DNA of 64,000 nt from Paeniglutamicibacter terrestris (GTDB lineage Bacteria > Actinomycetota > Actinomycetes > Actinomycetales > Micrococcaceae), in the NCBI RefSeq assembly GCF_012271785.1, contig NZ_JAAWVT010000002.1:372001-436000 (forward strand), in the 5' to 3' direction. This document shows positions 36,695-46,089 of the stretch, piece after piece (the stretch's first letter is position 1; the number at the start of each line of letters is the position of its first letter). The notes under the pieces were generated by a model. It worked only from the letters and a program-made list of their open reading frames with translations, did not search any database and had not been told where the DNA came from. A program made the translations under genes and the position numbers.

Positions 36695-36725
36695 CAGGGC
36701 CCCCGGGATCACCCGGGGGCCCTGC
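36695..36725 (-). terminator. strong hairpin after tRNA-Leu
   Basis: A 13 bp GC stem with arms CAGGGCCCCCGGG (36695-36707) and CCCGGGGGCCCTG (36713-36725 region) and a short loop lies downstream of tRNA-Leu and upstream of the binding-protein gene on the minus strand. There is little T-run. Confidence 0.7.
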
Positions 36726-36766
36726 GCGAATCCATCAATATCCGAGAATACCTTTGGATCTGTAGT

Positions 36767-36848
<82 letters not shown>

Positions 36849-36937
36849 AGGCAGTGAACCGCTTTCGAAGTTCGGCAGGAATTAGTCTAGCGCAGAAAAA
36901 GTGTCTCGCTTGCAGCTTTTGGGCTGTGGGCGAAAAT

Positions 36938-37435
36938 CTATTTGGGATCGAGACCCAAATCACGACGCAATTTGGCGACATGTCCGGTGGCACGCACGTT
37001 GTATTGCGCCAATTCAACGCGTCCACTTTCATCGATGACAAAAGTGGATCGAATGAGCCCGTCGTAAACGCGTCCGTAGTTCTTCTTTTCCCCCCATGCG
37101 CCGTAGGCCTCGGCGACGGTGTGGTCCTCGTCGGCCAGGAGCGGGAAGGTGAGCTCCTGCGCGTCGGTGAACTTAGCCAGTTTGGCGGAGGCATCGGGTG
37201 AGATCCCGACAACCTGGTACCCGGCCGCGGTCAGTGATGCCAGAGAATCCCTGAAGTCGCAAGCCTGCTTGGTGCAGCCCGGGGTGGAAGCTGCCGGGTA
37301 GAAGTAGACGATGGTCTTTTTCCCGCGCAGTGAAGCGAGGGAAAGTTCCTTGCCTTGTGCGTCCGGAAGCGTGAATTCGGGCGCTGCATCACCGGGGGAC
37401 AGTCGTTTGGGTTCGGCGGCAATGTTTTCGCTCAT
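36938..37435 (-). CDS. bcp: thioredoxin-dependent peroxiredoxin (Bcp type)
   Basis: A 165 aa peroxidase of the BCP/PrxQ kind that reduces alkyl and hydrogen peroxides. The peroxidatic Cys is in FYPAASTPGCTKQACDFRDS, with a possible resolving Cys five residues on (the PGCTKQAC spacing), as in Bcp. The N-terminal block APEFTLPDAQGKELSLASL and the length match the family. It stands between tRNA-Leu and a divergent region. Confidence 0.93.
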   Translation of the reverse strand: MSENIAAEPKRLSPGDAAPEFTLPDAQGKELSLASLRGKKTIVYFYPAASTPGCTKQACDFRDSLASLTAAGYQVVGISPDASAKLAKFTDAQELTFPLLADEDHTVAEAYGAWGEKKNYGRVYDGLIRSTFVIDESGRVELAQYNVRATGHVAKLRRDLGLDPK

Positions 37436-37623
37436 GGCTTGGGGTGCTCCTTGTTGTCTTGGCTCTCACCGTGAATTGGATCCGCGAGTGTGAAGGATTG
37501 ATGGTTGGTCTTGGTGTCGAGCTTATCCAAGACGGCGGAAAATTTGGGTGCTCCATGACTAGGTGGTGCGAGGTTCGAGAGCGACAGTGGATGCGCTTGA
37601 TGGCAGCGTGGCAACTAACGTAC

Positions 37624-37647
37624 AGTGATTGATTGAACTCAATCACT
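37624..37647. promoter_or_regulatory. inverted repeat before the small basic gene
   Basis: AGTGATTGA and TCAATCACT are perfect 9-base arms with a 6-base spacer, 29 bases before ATG 37676. The position, and the lack of any T-run, suit an operator more than a terminator. Confidence 0.45.
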
Positions 37648-37675
37648 ATGGTTGGGGCCGAAGATAGGAAGTGTC

Positions 37676-37873
37676 ATGGCGAAAAAGTCATCTCGTCGGG
37701 GAGGTTTTGCTTTGCCTGAAGACTTGGTCTCCCAACGGGTCGCATTCGCGGCTTCGGGGGCTGCTGGTGCCCATGCGGACCAAAAGACTCGAGTGCATCG
37801 CACCGGTGCCACCAACAGAGTGGGTTCGCGTTCGGCAAGGACCCGAGCGGCAATTCGCAATAGCGGCTGGTGA
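37676..37873 (+). CDS. small basic protein of unknown function
   Basis: A 65 aa protein with AGGAAG five bases before ATG 37676. It is strongly basic and polar (MAKKSSRRGGFALPEDLVSQ, then RVHRTGATNRVGSRSARTRA) and lacks hydrophobic segments. This composition suggests nucleic-acid or ribosome binding, but I do not recognise the family. A tRNA-Lys with terminator lies immediately downstream on the other strand. Confidence 0.6.
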   Translation: MAKKSSRRGGFALPEDLVSQRVAFAASGAAGAHADQKTRVHRTGATNRVGSRSARTRAAIRNSGW

Positions 37874-37944
37874 GTGCTCAAACCGCCTTCAGCGTGTAGT
37901 GAGACGTGGCTCCGACGCAGGGCGGGGCTGGAGAAAACAAAAGA

Positions 37945-37968
37945 CCCGATCTGTCGAAACAGATCGGG
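37945..37968 (-). terminator. terminator of tRNA-Lys copy 1
   Basis: CCCGATCTGT and its complement form a 10 bp stem with a 4-base loop (TTCG on the minus strand), followed on the minus strand by TCTTTTGTTTTC. Confidence 0.88.
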
Positions 37969-37980
37969 CCTTTCTCTCTG

Positions 37981-38053
<73 letters not shown>

Positions 38054-38856
38054 TTAGCCGCTTCAGTCGGCGTTCCATGCGGAACCCGTCCTTGCGACGC
38101 AGATAATCATAACCAGAAAGTGCCCTAGAAGAAAAATCGGCGGGTTCCTGGCGAAAGCGATAGCAAAAATCCCGAAATGTCGGTTTTTTTCGATGATTGG
38201 GATGGGTTTTCACAGGATTTTCTCGGAAATGACGTCAGAATCAGTTTTGTGACGGTGAGCACAAGCTGGCTCTTCGTCGATCTGGTGCGCGCGTGAGCGG
38301 GTGTCCGAAACCCGGTGCGGCTTTCCCTGTCGGTGGGGCGCGGCTTCCAAGTTTGCGTGAATCCTTCGTCATTCGCTGAGGCACGAGAACTCGCAGAATG
38401 ATCTCTTGATGTTGCATCGAGTCCTGGGAATGAGGATCTCGACTGCGCCGGCCCCGGCGCAGTCAAGGATGCCGCGTGTGCTCATTATTGTTTGATTGGG
38501 CCGCGTGGATTTCGTGGGGGCAGTGCCGCGGTGGGGGACCGAGGGGGGGCTTGGCGCTGACGATACGTGCAGCTTCGACCGACGGAGGCATTGCCGTAGC
38601 CGAATCCAAGTCACGTACGTGTAGCGGCGGTTGCTCCAAAAATATGGTCAGCGCGTAATGGTGACTCTGTTCAGGCAAATCGAGAGGCGCTTGTCGACGC
38701 GCCGCCTCAAGGTATTCCAGAGTGGCAGGCAAGAAGTTTTGTGTAATTGGCCGGGATTTGCAGCTCATATTGTTCCGGCACAGAATTCGCCGAGACGTTG
38801 CAATGCCCCTGAGGCTCGCGCCCCGCGGCAGCGAGACGCGCAGGGAAAACAAAAGA
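38054..38856. other. about 800-base gap between the two tRNA-Lys copies
   Basis: Several open frames exist on both strands, but none carries a recognisable motif, strong ribosome site or natural codon pattern. Their overlap with each other suggests they are chance frames in GC-rich DNA. The gap starts and ends with the duplicated tRNA blocks. I see no RNA structure beyond those. Confidence 0.55.
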
Positions 38857-38880
38857 CCCGATCTGTCGAAACAGATCGGG
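38857..38880 (-). terminator. terminator of tRNA-Lys copy 2
   Basis: The same 10 bp stem as copy 1, with the same 4-base loop and flanks, ending the second tRNA transcript. Confidence 0.88.
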
Positions 38881-38892
38881 TCTTTCTCTCTG

Positions 38893-38965
<73 letters not shown>

Positions 38966-39207
38966 GCTGTTGTTTTGCGAGGAGTTCGTGGCTCCCGCGC
39001 TCTGCAACGACATGAAACTCTACCAGCTTGTGAGCCGAATGCAAACCGAAGGGGCTCTTTGCGAGTGAGGTCACAAATATCCGTCTGATTTGGGCCGTTG
39101 AGCCTTTTGTGAGGTGGCCTAGGCCACGGTTCTTTCTCTTTGGGAAAGGGGAGACATGTTCGGTGTTGTGTTTGGGCCGGGCAATTCGCCGCCCTAGGCT
39201 AAAACAC

Positions 39208-40164
39208 ATGAAGCCATTTCACGTTGTCTCATTCCCCAGTGCCGAACTATTGGAAGCTGTGGGCCCATTGCCCGCGGGTCTGCGGGCAGTCATTTGGGAC
39301 ATTCAAGGGGAACCCGAGGGAATCGAACTCGAAGAAATCGACGTGGCGATCCTTCCCTACATGGCAAGCGTCGCTAGTTTGGCCGGCATTCGCCGTGCCT
39401 CTAATCTTCAACTGGTCCAAACGCAGACCACCGGATTTGATGGCGTTCATGATCTCGTCGGTCCCAACGTTTCTGTAACCACTGCCGCAGGAGTCCATGC
39501 GGCGGGAACGGCCGAGCTGGCCCTCGGGTTGGTTTTGGCCTCCCTGCGAGGAATTGGAGAATCAGTGAGGGACCAAGCGGAAAGTCGTTGGAACCCTCGT
39601 CGGTGGCCCGGGCTGGCCGACCGCAAGGTGGCCATCGTGGGCGTCGGAGGCATTGGCGAAGAGATCCGTAAACGCTTGGTCCCCTTCGACGTGGAGCTCA
39701 GTCGCTTCGGCACCCGTGCTCGCACGGATGAACATGGTCAGATCTTCGGCATCGATGAACTTCTGCACCGTGCCGGGGACATCGAGGTGCTGATCCTGAT
39801 CGTCCCGCACAATGCTGGCACGCACCACCTGATTAATGCTCAAATGCTCGCGGCATTGCCCGACGGCGCCGTCGTCGTTAATGTCGCCCGCGGCCCGGTG
39901 GTTGACACCGACGCGCTGGTGGCCGAGTTGGAAACCGGACGGCTCAGGTGCGCCTCGGATGTCTTTGACCCGGAGCCACTGCCGGCAGATCACCCGATAT
40001 GGCAGCTGCCCAATGCTTTGATCATTCCCCACAATGGTGGGAATTCGGATGCCTTCCTCCCGCGCATGGTCAAACTACTCAAGCGTCAGGTCGCCGCATG
40101 GGGCAATGGGGAATCTGGCGAGAACAAGGTGGATGCACCGACTTCTGGTGACACGGGGGTATAG
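39208..40164 (+). CDS. D-isomer-specific 2-hydroxyacid dehydrogenase
   Basis: A 318 aa NAD(P)-dependent oxidoreductase of the SerA/GhrA/HprA superfamily, shorter than SerA because it lacks the ACT part. The start ATG 39208 gives MKPFHVVSFPSAELLEAVG. The nucleotide loop is KVAIVGVGGIGEEIRKRL, and VVVNVARGPVVDTDALVAEL carries the active-site Arg; the family Asp/Glu and His are in DVFDPEPLP and IPHNGG. The substrate could be glyoxylate, hydroxypyruvate or a similar keto acid. A long hairpin follows its stop. Confidence 0.9.
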   Translation: MKPFHVVSFPSAELLEAVGPLPAGLRAVIWDIQGEPEGIELEEIDVAILPYMASVASLAGIRRASNLQLVQTQTTGFDGVHDLVGPNVSVTTAAGVHAAGTAELALGLVLASLRGIGESVRDQAESRWNPRRWPGLADRKVAIVGVGGIGEEIRKRLVPFDVELSRFGTRARTDEHGQIFGIDELLHRAGDIEVLILIVPHNAGTHHLINAQMLAALPDGAVVVNVARGPVVDTDALVAELETGRLRCASDVFDPEPLPADHPIWQLPNALIIPHNGGNSDAFLPRMVKLLKRQVAAWGNGESGENKVDAPTSGDTGV

Positions 40165-40176
40165 GACTCATACAAA

Positions 40177-40224
40177 GGGTGCTCGCCTTTCCCCAAATTT
40201 CATTCGGGGAAAGGCGAGCACCCT
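40177..40224. terminator. bidirectional terminator, 18 bp perfect stem
   Basis: Arms at 40177-40194 and 40206-40223 are fully complementary, with an 11-base loop. It lies between the stops of the converging dehydrogenase and GlsB-family genes and should stop both. T-runs are short on the plus side. Confidence 0.88.
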
Positions 40225-40238
40225 ACATATTTGAGGAC

Positions 40239-40499
40239 CTATGCCGTTTTGCGGGTGAGGAAGCCCCAGATGACCAGGACTAGTAGCGCACCGCCAATGG
40301 CCAGCAGCCAGGTGGAAATAGACCAGAAGCTACTAATACCCACATGGAAGATGGCCGATCCGATCCAACCGCCCAATACGGCGCCAACAACACCCAGAAG
40401 CAATGTCGTGATCCAGCCACCACCCTGCTCGCCCGGCTTGATGGCCTTGGCAATGGCTCCGGCAATCAGGCCCAAAATTATCCAACCAATGAATCCCAT
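40239..40499 (-). CDS. GlsB/YeaQ/YmgE-family stress membrane protein
   Basis: An 86 aa protein with three membrane helices: MGFIGWIILGLIAGAIAKAI, then GWITTLLLGVVGAVLGGWIG and a final hydrophobic segment. The glycine spacing is the hallmark of the transglycosylase-associated protein family, often induced by stress. The role is not known in detail. It shares a terminator with the convergent dehydrogenase. Confidence 0.93.
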   Translation of the reverse strand: MGFIGWIILGLIAGAIAKAIKPGEQGGGWITTLLLGVVGAVLGGWIGSAIFHVGISSFWSISTWLLAIGGALLVLVIWGFLTRKTA

Positions 40500-40684
40500 G
40501 ACGATCTCCGTTCGGAAGAAGGCTCAGTTTGACATCATTCGCGTTCGCATCACTATGGTGATGCTGAACAGAGACTACAGCTCCATGTTCGGGATGAAAA
40601 GATGCTGTGACCACAGCGATCGGCATTCGGGTTGGCGGTAAGTGAAGAGCCCGGTTGCGGATGGCCCACACATTAGGGTGCGCC

Positions 40685-40912
40685 CTAATCCTCAACGGCC
40701 GAATTGTGCGGTCGAGCCCCTTGCTGTGAGCCGCGATACGTCACCGGTTCGACCCCGTGCATAAACTTGATCACGGACCGAATCGCCAAGCAGATGATCG
40801 CCACCAGGCAGACGGCAAGCACAACGCGGTCGACCGTTGGGCCACGCCGTGTACTGCCCCGGTGCTGTGAATTTCGTCGATTGGTGTGGATGCGTTTTGC
40901 CAGGCCAGCCAT
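40685..40912 (-). CDS. small single-helix membrane protein
   Basis: A 75 aa protein from ATG 40912, with GAGGAG six bases upstream. A basic head (MAGLAKRIHTNRRN) leads to one membrane helix VVLAVCLVAIICLAIRSVI and a short tail. It has no recognised domain. The LapA-like gene ends 59 bases upstream of its start, so the two probably form an operon. Confidence 0.65.
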   Translation of the reverse strand: MAGLAKRIHTNRRNSQHRGSTRRGPTVDRVVLAVCLVAIICLAIRSVIKFMHGVEPVTYRGSQQGARPHNSAVED

Positions 40913-40970
40913 CGTCTGCTCCTCATTGACAGTGGTGGGGGTCAGATCTTCTCCCGAGTCGCTCGGTGGC

Positions 40971-41324
40971 TCACAGCGGACCCTTGGCGTTCTTCGCCAG
41001 TGACTTGCTGGCAGAGTGGGCACGAGAGCGTAATTGGATGATGCGTACCGCCCCGACGATGGACACCACTAAGGCTCCGCCAACTGCAGCAATAAGTAGT
41101 GTGATGCCCAATGCCAGCTGACCGTGGAAACCCAAGAAATACACCGTGACGCGATCCTGATTTTGAACCATAAAGATAATCAGCAGGATCAGTAAGAGGA
41201 CGGCGCCGACGGTGAAGGTCCAGATGACTCCGGCCCGAGTCCCACGCGGGGGCTCCTTGCGCATCGGGTTGTTGGTGGACGGTGGGGGTTGAAGCGGTTC
41301 CACTGGATCTACGCTCATGCTCAT
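40971..41324 (-). CDS. LapA-domain (DUF1049) membrane protein
   Basis: A 117 aa protein from ATG 41324 (ATG 41318 also possible; no strong ribosome site). After a Pro-rich head it has two membrane helices: WTFTVGAVLLLILLIIFMVQ followed by NQDRVTVYFLGFHGQL, the LapA signature, and ALGITLLIAAVGGALVVSIV. LapA acts in lipopolysaccharide assembly in Gram-negative cells; here only the membrane fold can be assigned. Confidence 0.82.
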   Translation of the reverse strand: MSMSVDPVEPLQPPPSTNNPMRKEPPRGTRAGVIWTFTVGAVLLLILLIIFMVQNQDRVTVYFLGFHGQLALGITLLIAAVGGALVVSIVGAVRIIQLRSRAHSASKSLAKNAKGPL

Positions 41325-41567
41325 TCTCGATTCACTGGAGGGTGGAGTTTCCCGCGGCCATTCACAGAGGTTCACGACGAGGCCGAACCGCGGCCTTTCA
41401 ATCAAAATACGCGCCGACCGATACCGATTACAAGAGACCAGTGCGCCTCGCCGCGATCGCCTTCCCGTCGCGATAAATCAGCAGGAATTTCGTGGTCACG
41501 GCGAAGTCTGTGGTTGCTCAACCTTGGGGGAGTGTTGATGCCCAAAGTGTCGGTTGAGAAACGAAAA

Positions 41568-41603
41568 GTGCCGTGGTCCAGTTGTGAAACTGGACCACGG
41601 CAC
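41568..41603 (-). terminator. terminator after the 41.6 kb gene
   Basis: A 16 bp perfect stem (arms 41568-41583 and 41588-41603) with a 4-base loop, followed on the minus strand by CTTTTCGTTTCTC. It ends transcription of the gene to its right. Confidence 0.88.
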
Positions 41604-41628
41604 CTGTGGTGTTTGAGCTGGTGCGTGG

Positions 41629-42096
41629 CTAGACGGCTTCGGTGACCGTCGGATCCAAGCGGTCCATCAGTGAGTTCATGAAGTCGGCAAAGTCCTTAGC
41701 GTCTTCGTCCTGGGCCAAGATGCCGGCGGTTCGCGTACCTGCCGTGGTTCCCGGAACGTTCACCGAGAGTCGAGCGGGGACGTTGAAGCGGTACACGCGT
41801 CCGGTGCTGGTGCCCACCTCGTAACCACCATCCAGGACCAGAGCCACGTGGTAAATGTTGGTGGTATTCACCGAGATCGCCCGCTCGGAGGGGCGCAAGT
41901 TCTGCGGGTTGAGGGGGCAGAGGATGATTTCTGCCGGTTCGCGACGAAAGCCGATGACCTTCAGACCAGCGGAACCAGAGGTACCGGTCGCTGCCACCAG
42001 GTTATAGCTGCCGAAGTTGGGGATCTGAGAATCAAACGACTCGTGTAAAAGCTGCTTGAGAACATCGTCACTGGAATCAATGTTGAGGGTCTCCAT
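41629..42096 (-). CDS. protein of unknown function, 155 aa
   Basis: A soluble alpha/beta protein I do not recognise. It begins [20 protein letters not shown], has a Gly-rich strand region ([17 protein letters not shown]) and a mid block [20 protein letters not shown], and ends with an acidic helix [21 protein letters not shown] 42096 is likely, although ATG 42114 is also in frame. It is divergent from ilvD, 117 bases away, and has its own terminator. Confidence 0.7.
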   Translation of the reverse strand: METLNIDSSDDVLKQLLHESFDSQIPNFGSYNLVAATGTSGSAGLKVIGFRREPAEIILCPLNPQNLRPSERAISVNTTNIYHVALVLDGGYEVGTSTGRVYRFNVPARLSVNVPGTTAGTRTAGILAQDEDAKDFADFMNSLMDRLDPTVTEAV

Positions 42097-42213
42097 GACA
42101 TCCAGTCTATCCAATGGATGTTTCGAACAAGTGTCCCGTATTCGCGCGGCGAAATATGTCGGTTAACCGTCATGGGTTCCGCCGTGAATCAACGCGGTCA
42201 TACAATCAAGAAC

Positions 42214-43917
42214 ATGAGCCAGGACACAGCCCCAGATATCAAGCCTCGCAGCCGCGTCGTGACCGACGGCATCCATGCCGCTCCGGCCCGTGGCATGTTC
42301 CGCGCAGTGGGTATGGGTGATGACGATTTTGCTAAGCCGCAGATTGGCGTTGCCAGCTCGTGGAACGAAATCACCCCGTGCAACCTGTCGCTGAATCGCT
42401 TGGCCGCCGGCGCCAAAGAAGGCGTTCACGCCGGTGGCGGTTTCCCGATGCAATTCGGCACCATCTCCGTCTCCGATGGCATCTCCATGGGCCACGAGGG
42501 CATGCACTTCTCACTGGTCTCCCGTGAGGTTATCGCTGACTCCGTTGAAGTAGTGATGCAGGCCGAGCGCATTGATGGTTCGGTCCTGCTAGCCGGTTGT
42601 GACAAGTCGCTTCCGGGCATGCTGATGGCAGCCGCCCGACTGGATCTGGCCTCGGTCTTCCTGTACGCGGGGTCGATCATGCCCGGTTGGGTCAAGTTGG
42701 AAGACGGAAGCGAAAAGGAAGTCACGCTCATTGACGCCTTCGAAGCCGTGGGCGCCTGCGCCGCCGGCAAGATGAGCCTCGAGGATCTCACCCGCATCGA
42801 AAAAGCCATTTGCCCCGGCGAGGGCGCCTGCGGTGGCATGTATACGGCCAACACCATGGCGTGCATCGGCGAGGCACTGGGCATGAGCCTTCCCGGCTCG
42901 GCCGCCCCGCCCTCGGCGGACCGTCGCCGCGATATGTTCGCCCGCGCCTCCGGCGAAGCGGTAGTTAACCTGCTGCGCAAGGGCATCACCGCCCGCGACA
43001 TCATGACCAAAAAGGCCTTTGAGAACGCGATCGCCGTGACCATGGCCTTCGGCGGTTCCACCAACGCCGTGCTGCACTTGCTGGCCATCGCCCGGGAGGC
43101 CGAGGTCGATTTGACCCTGGCCGACTTCAATCGCATCGGAGACAAGATCCCGCACCTGGGGGACCTGAAGCCCTTCGGCCGTTATGTGATGACCGACGTG
43201 GATAAGATCGGCGGCGTGCCGGTGATCATGAAGGCCCTGCTGGATGCGGGCCTGCTGCACGGAGACTGCCTGACGGTGACCGGCAAGACCGTTGCCGAGA
43301 ACCTCGCGGCAATCAATCCGCCGGACGTGGATGGCAAGATTCTGCGCGCACTGGATAATCCGATCCACAAGACCGGTGGCATCACGGTGCTGCACGGTTC
43401 GATGGCCCCCGATGGTGCGGTCGTGAAATCCGCCGGCTTCGACGCCGACGTCTTCGAGGGCACCGCTCGAGTGTTCGACCGCGAACAGGGTGCACTTGCG
43501 GCCCTGGATGCCGGTCAGATTCACGCCGGTGACGTGGTGGTCATCCGTTATGAGGGCCCCAAGGGTGGTCCGGGGATGCGCGAAATGCTCGCCATCACCG
43601 GTGCCATCAAGGGTGCGGGTCTGGGCAAGGACGTCCTGCTGCTCACCGATGGTCGTTTCTCCGGTGGCACCACCGGCCTGTGCATTGGTCACGTGGCTCC
43701 CGAGGCCGTGGACGGCGGCCCGATCGCCTTTGTGAAGGACGGGGATAAGATTCGGGTAGACATCGCCGCACGCTCCTTCGACCTGTTGGTTGATGAAGCG
43801 GAACTCGAAGCGCGCAAGGTGGGATGGGCACCGCTGCCGGCGAAGTTCACCACCGGTGTGCTGGCCAAGTACGCCAAGCTGGTCAACTCGGCCTCCACCG
43901 GCGCATACTGTGGCTAA
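42214..43917 (+). CDS. ilvD: dihydroxy-acid dehydratase
   Basis: A 567 aa iron-sulfur enzyme that dehydrates dihydroxyisovalerate and dihydroxymethylvalerate, the third step of branched-chain amino acid synthesis. ATG 42214 follows a weak ribosome site. Cluster cysteines lie in [21 protein letters not shown] and [12 protein letters not shown], and the Mg and active-site blocks [11 protein letters not shown] and [12 protein letters not shown] are present. The length matches the family. It is separated from ilvBNC by an attenuated leader, so the two units can be set independently. Confidence 0.95.
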   Translation: MSQDTAPDIKPRSRVVTDGIHAAPARGMFRAVGMGDDDFAKPQIGVASSWNEITPCNLSLNRLAAGAKEGVHAGGGFPMQFGTISVSDGISMGHEGMHFSLVSREVIADSVEVVMQAERIDGSVLLAGCDKSLPGMLMAAARLDLASVFLYAGSIMPGWVKLEDGSEKEVTLIDAFEAVGACAAGKMSLEDLTRIEKAICPGEGACGGMYTANTMACIGEALGMSLPGSAAPPSADRRRDMFARASGEAVVNLLRKGITARDIMTKKAFENAIAVTMAFGGSTNAVLHLLAIAREAEVDLTLADFNRIGDKIPHLGDLKPFGRYVMTDVDKIGGVPVIMKALLDAGLLHGDCLTVTGKTVAENLAAINPPDVDGKILRALDNPIHKTGGITVLHGSMAPDGAVVKSAGFDADVFEGTARVFDREQGALAALDAGQIHAGDVVVIRYEGPKGGPGMREMLAITGAIKGAGLGKDVLLLTDGRFSGGTTGLCIGHVAPEAVDGGPIAFVKDGDKIRVDIAARSFDLLVDEAELEARKVGWAPLPAKFTTGVLAKYAKLVNSASTGAYCG

Positions 43918-43931
43918 GAAGTAGCTTTTTT

Positions 43932-43964
43932 GATGGGTGGCCGCCGTCACGGCGTCCACCCATC
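43932..43964 (+). terminator. hairpin after ilvD
   Basis: GATGGGTGG-CGCCG pairs with CGGCG-CCACCCATC with one mismatch and a 3-base loop. On the plus strand no T-run follows, though one precedes it (43924-43930), so it would serve better as a terminator of minus-strand transcripts or as a partial stop. Confidence 0.5.
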
Positions 43965-43973
43965 GGACACGTA

Positions 43974-43988
43974 TCTCACATAGTGAGA
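43974..43988. promoter_or_regulatory. palindrome upstream of the ilvBNC promoter
   Basis: TCTCAC-ATA-GTGAGA is a perfect 6-3-6 inverted repeat placed 17 bases before the predicted -35 of ilvBNC. A dimeric regulator such as the IclR-type NdgR/LtbR proteins of actinobacteria could bind here; that partner is a guess. Confidence 0.4.
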
Positions 43989-44004
43989 AATACGGCGTGG
44001 TTGT

Positions 44005-44033
44005 TTGACTCCGACTCCGGCGGCGACCAAAAT
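44005..44033 (+). promoter_or_regulatory. predicted ilvBNC promoter
   Basis: -35 TTGACT at 44005-44010 and -10 CAAAAT at 44028-44033 have the ideal 17-base spacer. The expected start of transcription then falls on or near base 44040, the A of the leader peptide ATG, so the leader mRNA would be leaderless. Confidence 0.45.
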
Positions 44034-44039
44034 GGGAAC

Positions 44040-44081
44040 ATGCAGATCCGCACCGAAGTACTACTAGTTATCAAGCGCTGA
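44040..44081 (+). CDS. ilvBNC leader peptide
   Basis: A 13-residue open frame MQIRTEVLLVIKR. Six of its 13 codons are Ile, Val or Leu (ATC, GTA, CTA, CTA, GTT, ATC), including five in a row, and CTA is a rare Leu codon. The stop is followed by a stem and then an intrinsic terminator just before ilvB. This is the arrangement of transcriptional attenuation: starvation for branched-chain amino acids stalls the ribosome on these codons and prevents the terminator. Confidence 0.85.
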   Translation: MQIRTEVLLVIKR

Positions 44082-44087
44082 GCTTGA

Positions 44088-44161
44088 GCCCCTCCGCAAC
44101 ACGGAGGGCTTCGGTGACGCGCTAACCCCAAACGCCGCAAGGTGTCATTTGGGGTTTTTTT
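44088..44161 (+). terminator. ilvBNC attenuator
   Basis: First stem: CCCTCCG (44090-44096) with CGGAGGG (44102-44108). Second stem, the terminator: ACCCCAAA (44125-44132) with TTTGGGGT (44148-44155), followed by TTTTTT to 44161. AAGCGC near the end of the leader peptide is complementary to GCGCT at 44119-44123, next to the terminator arm, which could form the competing fold. The terminator ends 43 bases before the ilvB start. Confidence 0.85.
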
Positions 44162-44204
44162 ATGTGCAGGGTTAGTAAGAAGAGATAGAGAAGGACATAT
44201 CCCC

Positions 44205-46082
44205 ATGAGTAACGGAACACCCGTCAGCCCAGGGCTGGCGGCCAAACCCGCCAACCGCAGCAAGGATGCCGCTGTCTCTTCCGTCGTGGAAGCGCCGAGC
44301 CTAGTTCTAGGCCCGAATAACATCATTGCTCCCACCGAGATGCTGGGCTCCCATGCCATCGTGCGCTCACTGGAAGAATTGGGCGTCAAGGACGTCTTTG
44401 GGTTGCCGGGCGGGGCCATCATGCCCACCTATGACGCACTCATGGACTCCACCAAGATCAACCACGTCTTGGTTCGCCACGAGCAAGGCGCCGGCCATGC
44501 CGCACAGGGTTACGCCATGGTGACCGGAGAGGTCGGGGTCTGCATTGCTACCTCCGGCCCCGGCGCCACCAACCTGGTCACCGCCATTGCCGATGCGCAC
44601 ATGGACTCGGTACCGATGGTTGCCATTACCGGTCAGGTGCACAGCGCCTTCATCGGTTCGGACGCGTTCCAGGAAGCCGACATCGTGGGCATCACCATGC
44701 CCATCACCAAGCATTCCTTCCTGGTGACCAAGGCCGCTGACATCCCACGGATGCTGGCCTCGGCCTTCCACATCGCCTCCACCGGCCGTCCCGGCCCGGT
44801 GCTGGTGGACATCACCAAGGATGCCCAGCAGTCGATGATGGAATTCTCCTGGCCGCCGAAGATTGATCTGCCCGGCTACAAGACCGTGGTGCGTGGACAC
44901 AACAAGCAGGTGCGTGAGGCTGCCAAGCTGATCGCCGCCTCATCCCGTCCGGTGTTCTACGTCGGCGGTGGTGTGATCAAGGCTCACGCCGCGGCAGAGC
45001 TCAAGGAAATCGCCGAGCTGGTCGGCGCCCCCGTGGTCACCACCTTGCAGGCACGCGGCGCCTTCCCGGACTCCCACGAACTGCATGTTGGCATGCCCGG
45101 CATGCACGGATCGGTTTCGGCCGTTACGGCGTTGCAGCAGTCGGATCTGCTCATCACCCTCGGCGCGCGTTTTGATGACCGCGTCACCGGTGTGCTGCAC
45201 ACTTTCGCCCCCAACGCGAAGGTCATCCACGCGGACATCGACCCGGCAGAAATCTCCAAGAACCGCACGGCGGATATCCCGATCGTCGGTTCGGTCAAGG
45301 AGATCATTCCGGAACTGGCAGAAGCCTGCCGTGCCCGCTTTGCCGAAAGCGGCACCCCGGACCTCACGGCCTGGTGGAGCACCATTGGCCGTCTGCGTGA
45401 GACCTACCCGATCGGGTTCACCCCCACCAACGACGGTCTTTCGGCACCACAGAACGTGATCCAGCGGATCGGTGAGCTCACCGGCCCCGAGGCAGTGTAT
45501 GTTGCCGGCGTTGGCCAACACCAGATGTGGGCCGCCCAGTTCATCAAGTACGAGCGCCCCCACGCCTGGCTGAACTCCGGCGGACTGGGCACCATGGGAT
45601 ACTCGGTTCCCGCGGCCATGGGCGCCAAGGTCGGCAATCCCGACCGCGTCGTCTGGGCCATTGATGGAGACGGCTGCTTCCAGATGACCAATCAGGAGCT
45701 CGCCACCTGCGTGATCAACAAGATCCCGATCAAGGTAGCGATCATCAACAACTCCTCATTGGGCATGGTGCGCCAGTGGCAGACCCTGTTCTACGATTCC
45801 CGCTACTCCAACACCGATTTGAACACCGGTCACGGAACTGCGCGCGTCCCGGACTTCGTGAAGCTTGCCGACGCTTATGGTTGCGTGGGCCTGCGCTGCG
45901 AACGCGACGAGGATATCGACGCGACCATTCAGCAGGCACTAGCCATCAACGACCGCCCGGTGGTCATCGACTTCGTGGTGTCCCGCGACTCGATGGTCTG
46001 GCCGATGGTCCCCACCGGCGTGAGCAACGACCTGATCCAGATTGCTCGTGGCATGACGCCCGAGTGGGAAGAAGAGGACTAG
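44205..46082 (+). CDS. ilvB: acetolactate synthase large subunit
   Basis: A 625 aa thiamine-pyrophosphate enzyme, catalytic subunit of acetohydroxyacid synthase. ATG 44205 has AAGGA nine bases before it. The first 55 residues are a polar extension; then [16 protein letters not shown] and [18 protein letters not shown] with the catalytic Glu of the TPP site. The metal-TPP loop is [20 protein letters not shown] and [16 protein letters not shown]. It makes acetolactate and acetohydroxybutyrate. A 7-base gap to ilvN ensures joint translation. Confidence 0.96.
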   Translation: MSNGTPVSPGLAAKPANRSKDAAVSSVVEAPSLVLGPNNIIAPTEMLGSHAIVRSLEELGVKDVFGLPGGAIMPTYDALMDSTKINHVLVRHEQGAGHAAQGYAMVTGEVGVCIATSGPGATNLVTAIADAHMDSVPMVAITGQVHSAFIGSDAFQEADIVGITMPITKHSFLVTKAADIPRMLASAFHIASTGRPGPVLVDITKDAQQSMMEFSWPPKIDLPGYKTVVRGHNKQVREAAKLIAASSRPVFYVGGGVIKAHAAAELKEIAELVGAPVVTTLQARGAFPDSHELHVGMPGMHGSVSAVTALQQSDLLITLGARFDDRVTGVLHTFAPNAKVIHADIDPAEISKNRTADIPIVGSVKEIIPELAEACRARFAESGTPDLTAWWSTIGRLRETYPIGFTPTNDGLSAPQNVIQRIGELTGPEAVYVAGVGQHQMWAAQFIKYERPHAWLNSGGLGTMGYSVPAAMGAKVGNPDRVVWAIDGDGCFQMTNQELATCVINKIPIKVAIINNSSLGMVRQWQTLFYDSRYSNTDLNTGHGTARVPDFVKLADAYGCVGLRCERDEDIDATIQQALAINDRPVVIDFVVSRDSMVWPMVPTGVSNDLIQIARGMTPEWEEED

Positions 46083-46089
46083 AAATCCC

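Noticed and set aside
42589-43959. Minus-strand open frame of 456 codons across ilvD
   Set aside because: It is the complement shadow of ilvD, whose iron-sulfur motifs are clear on the plus strand.
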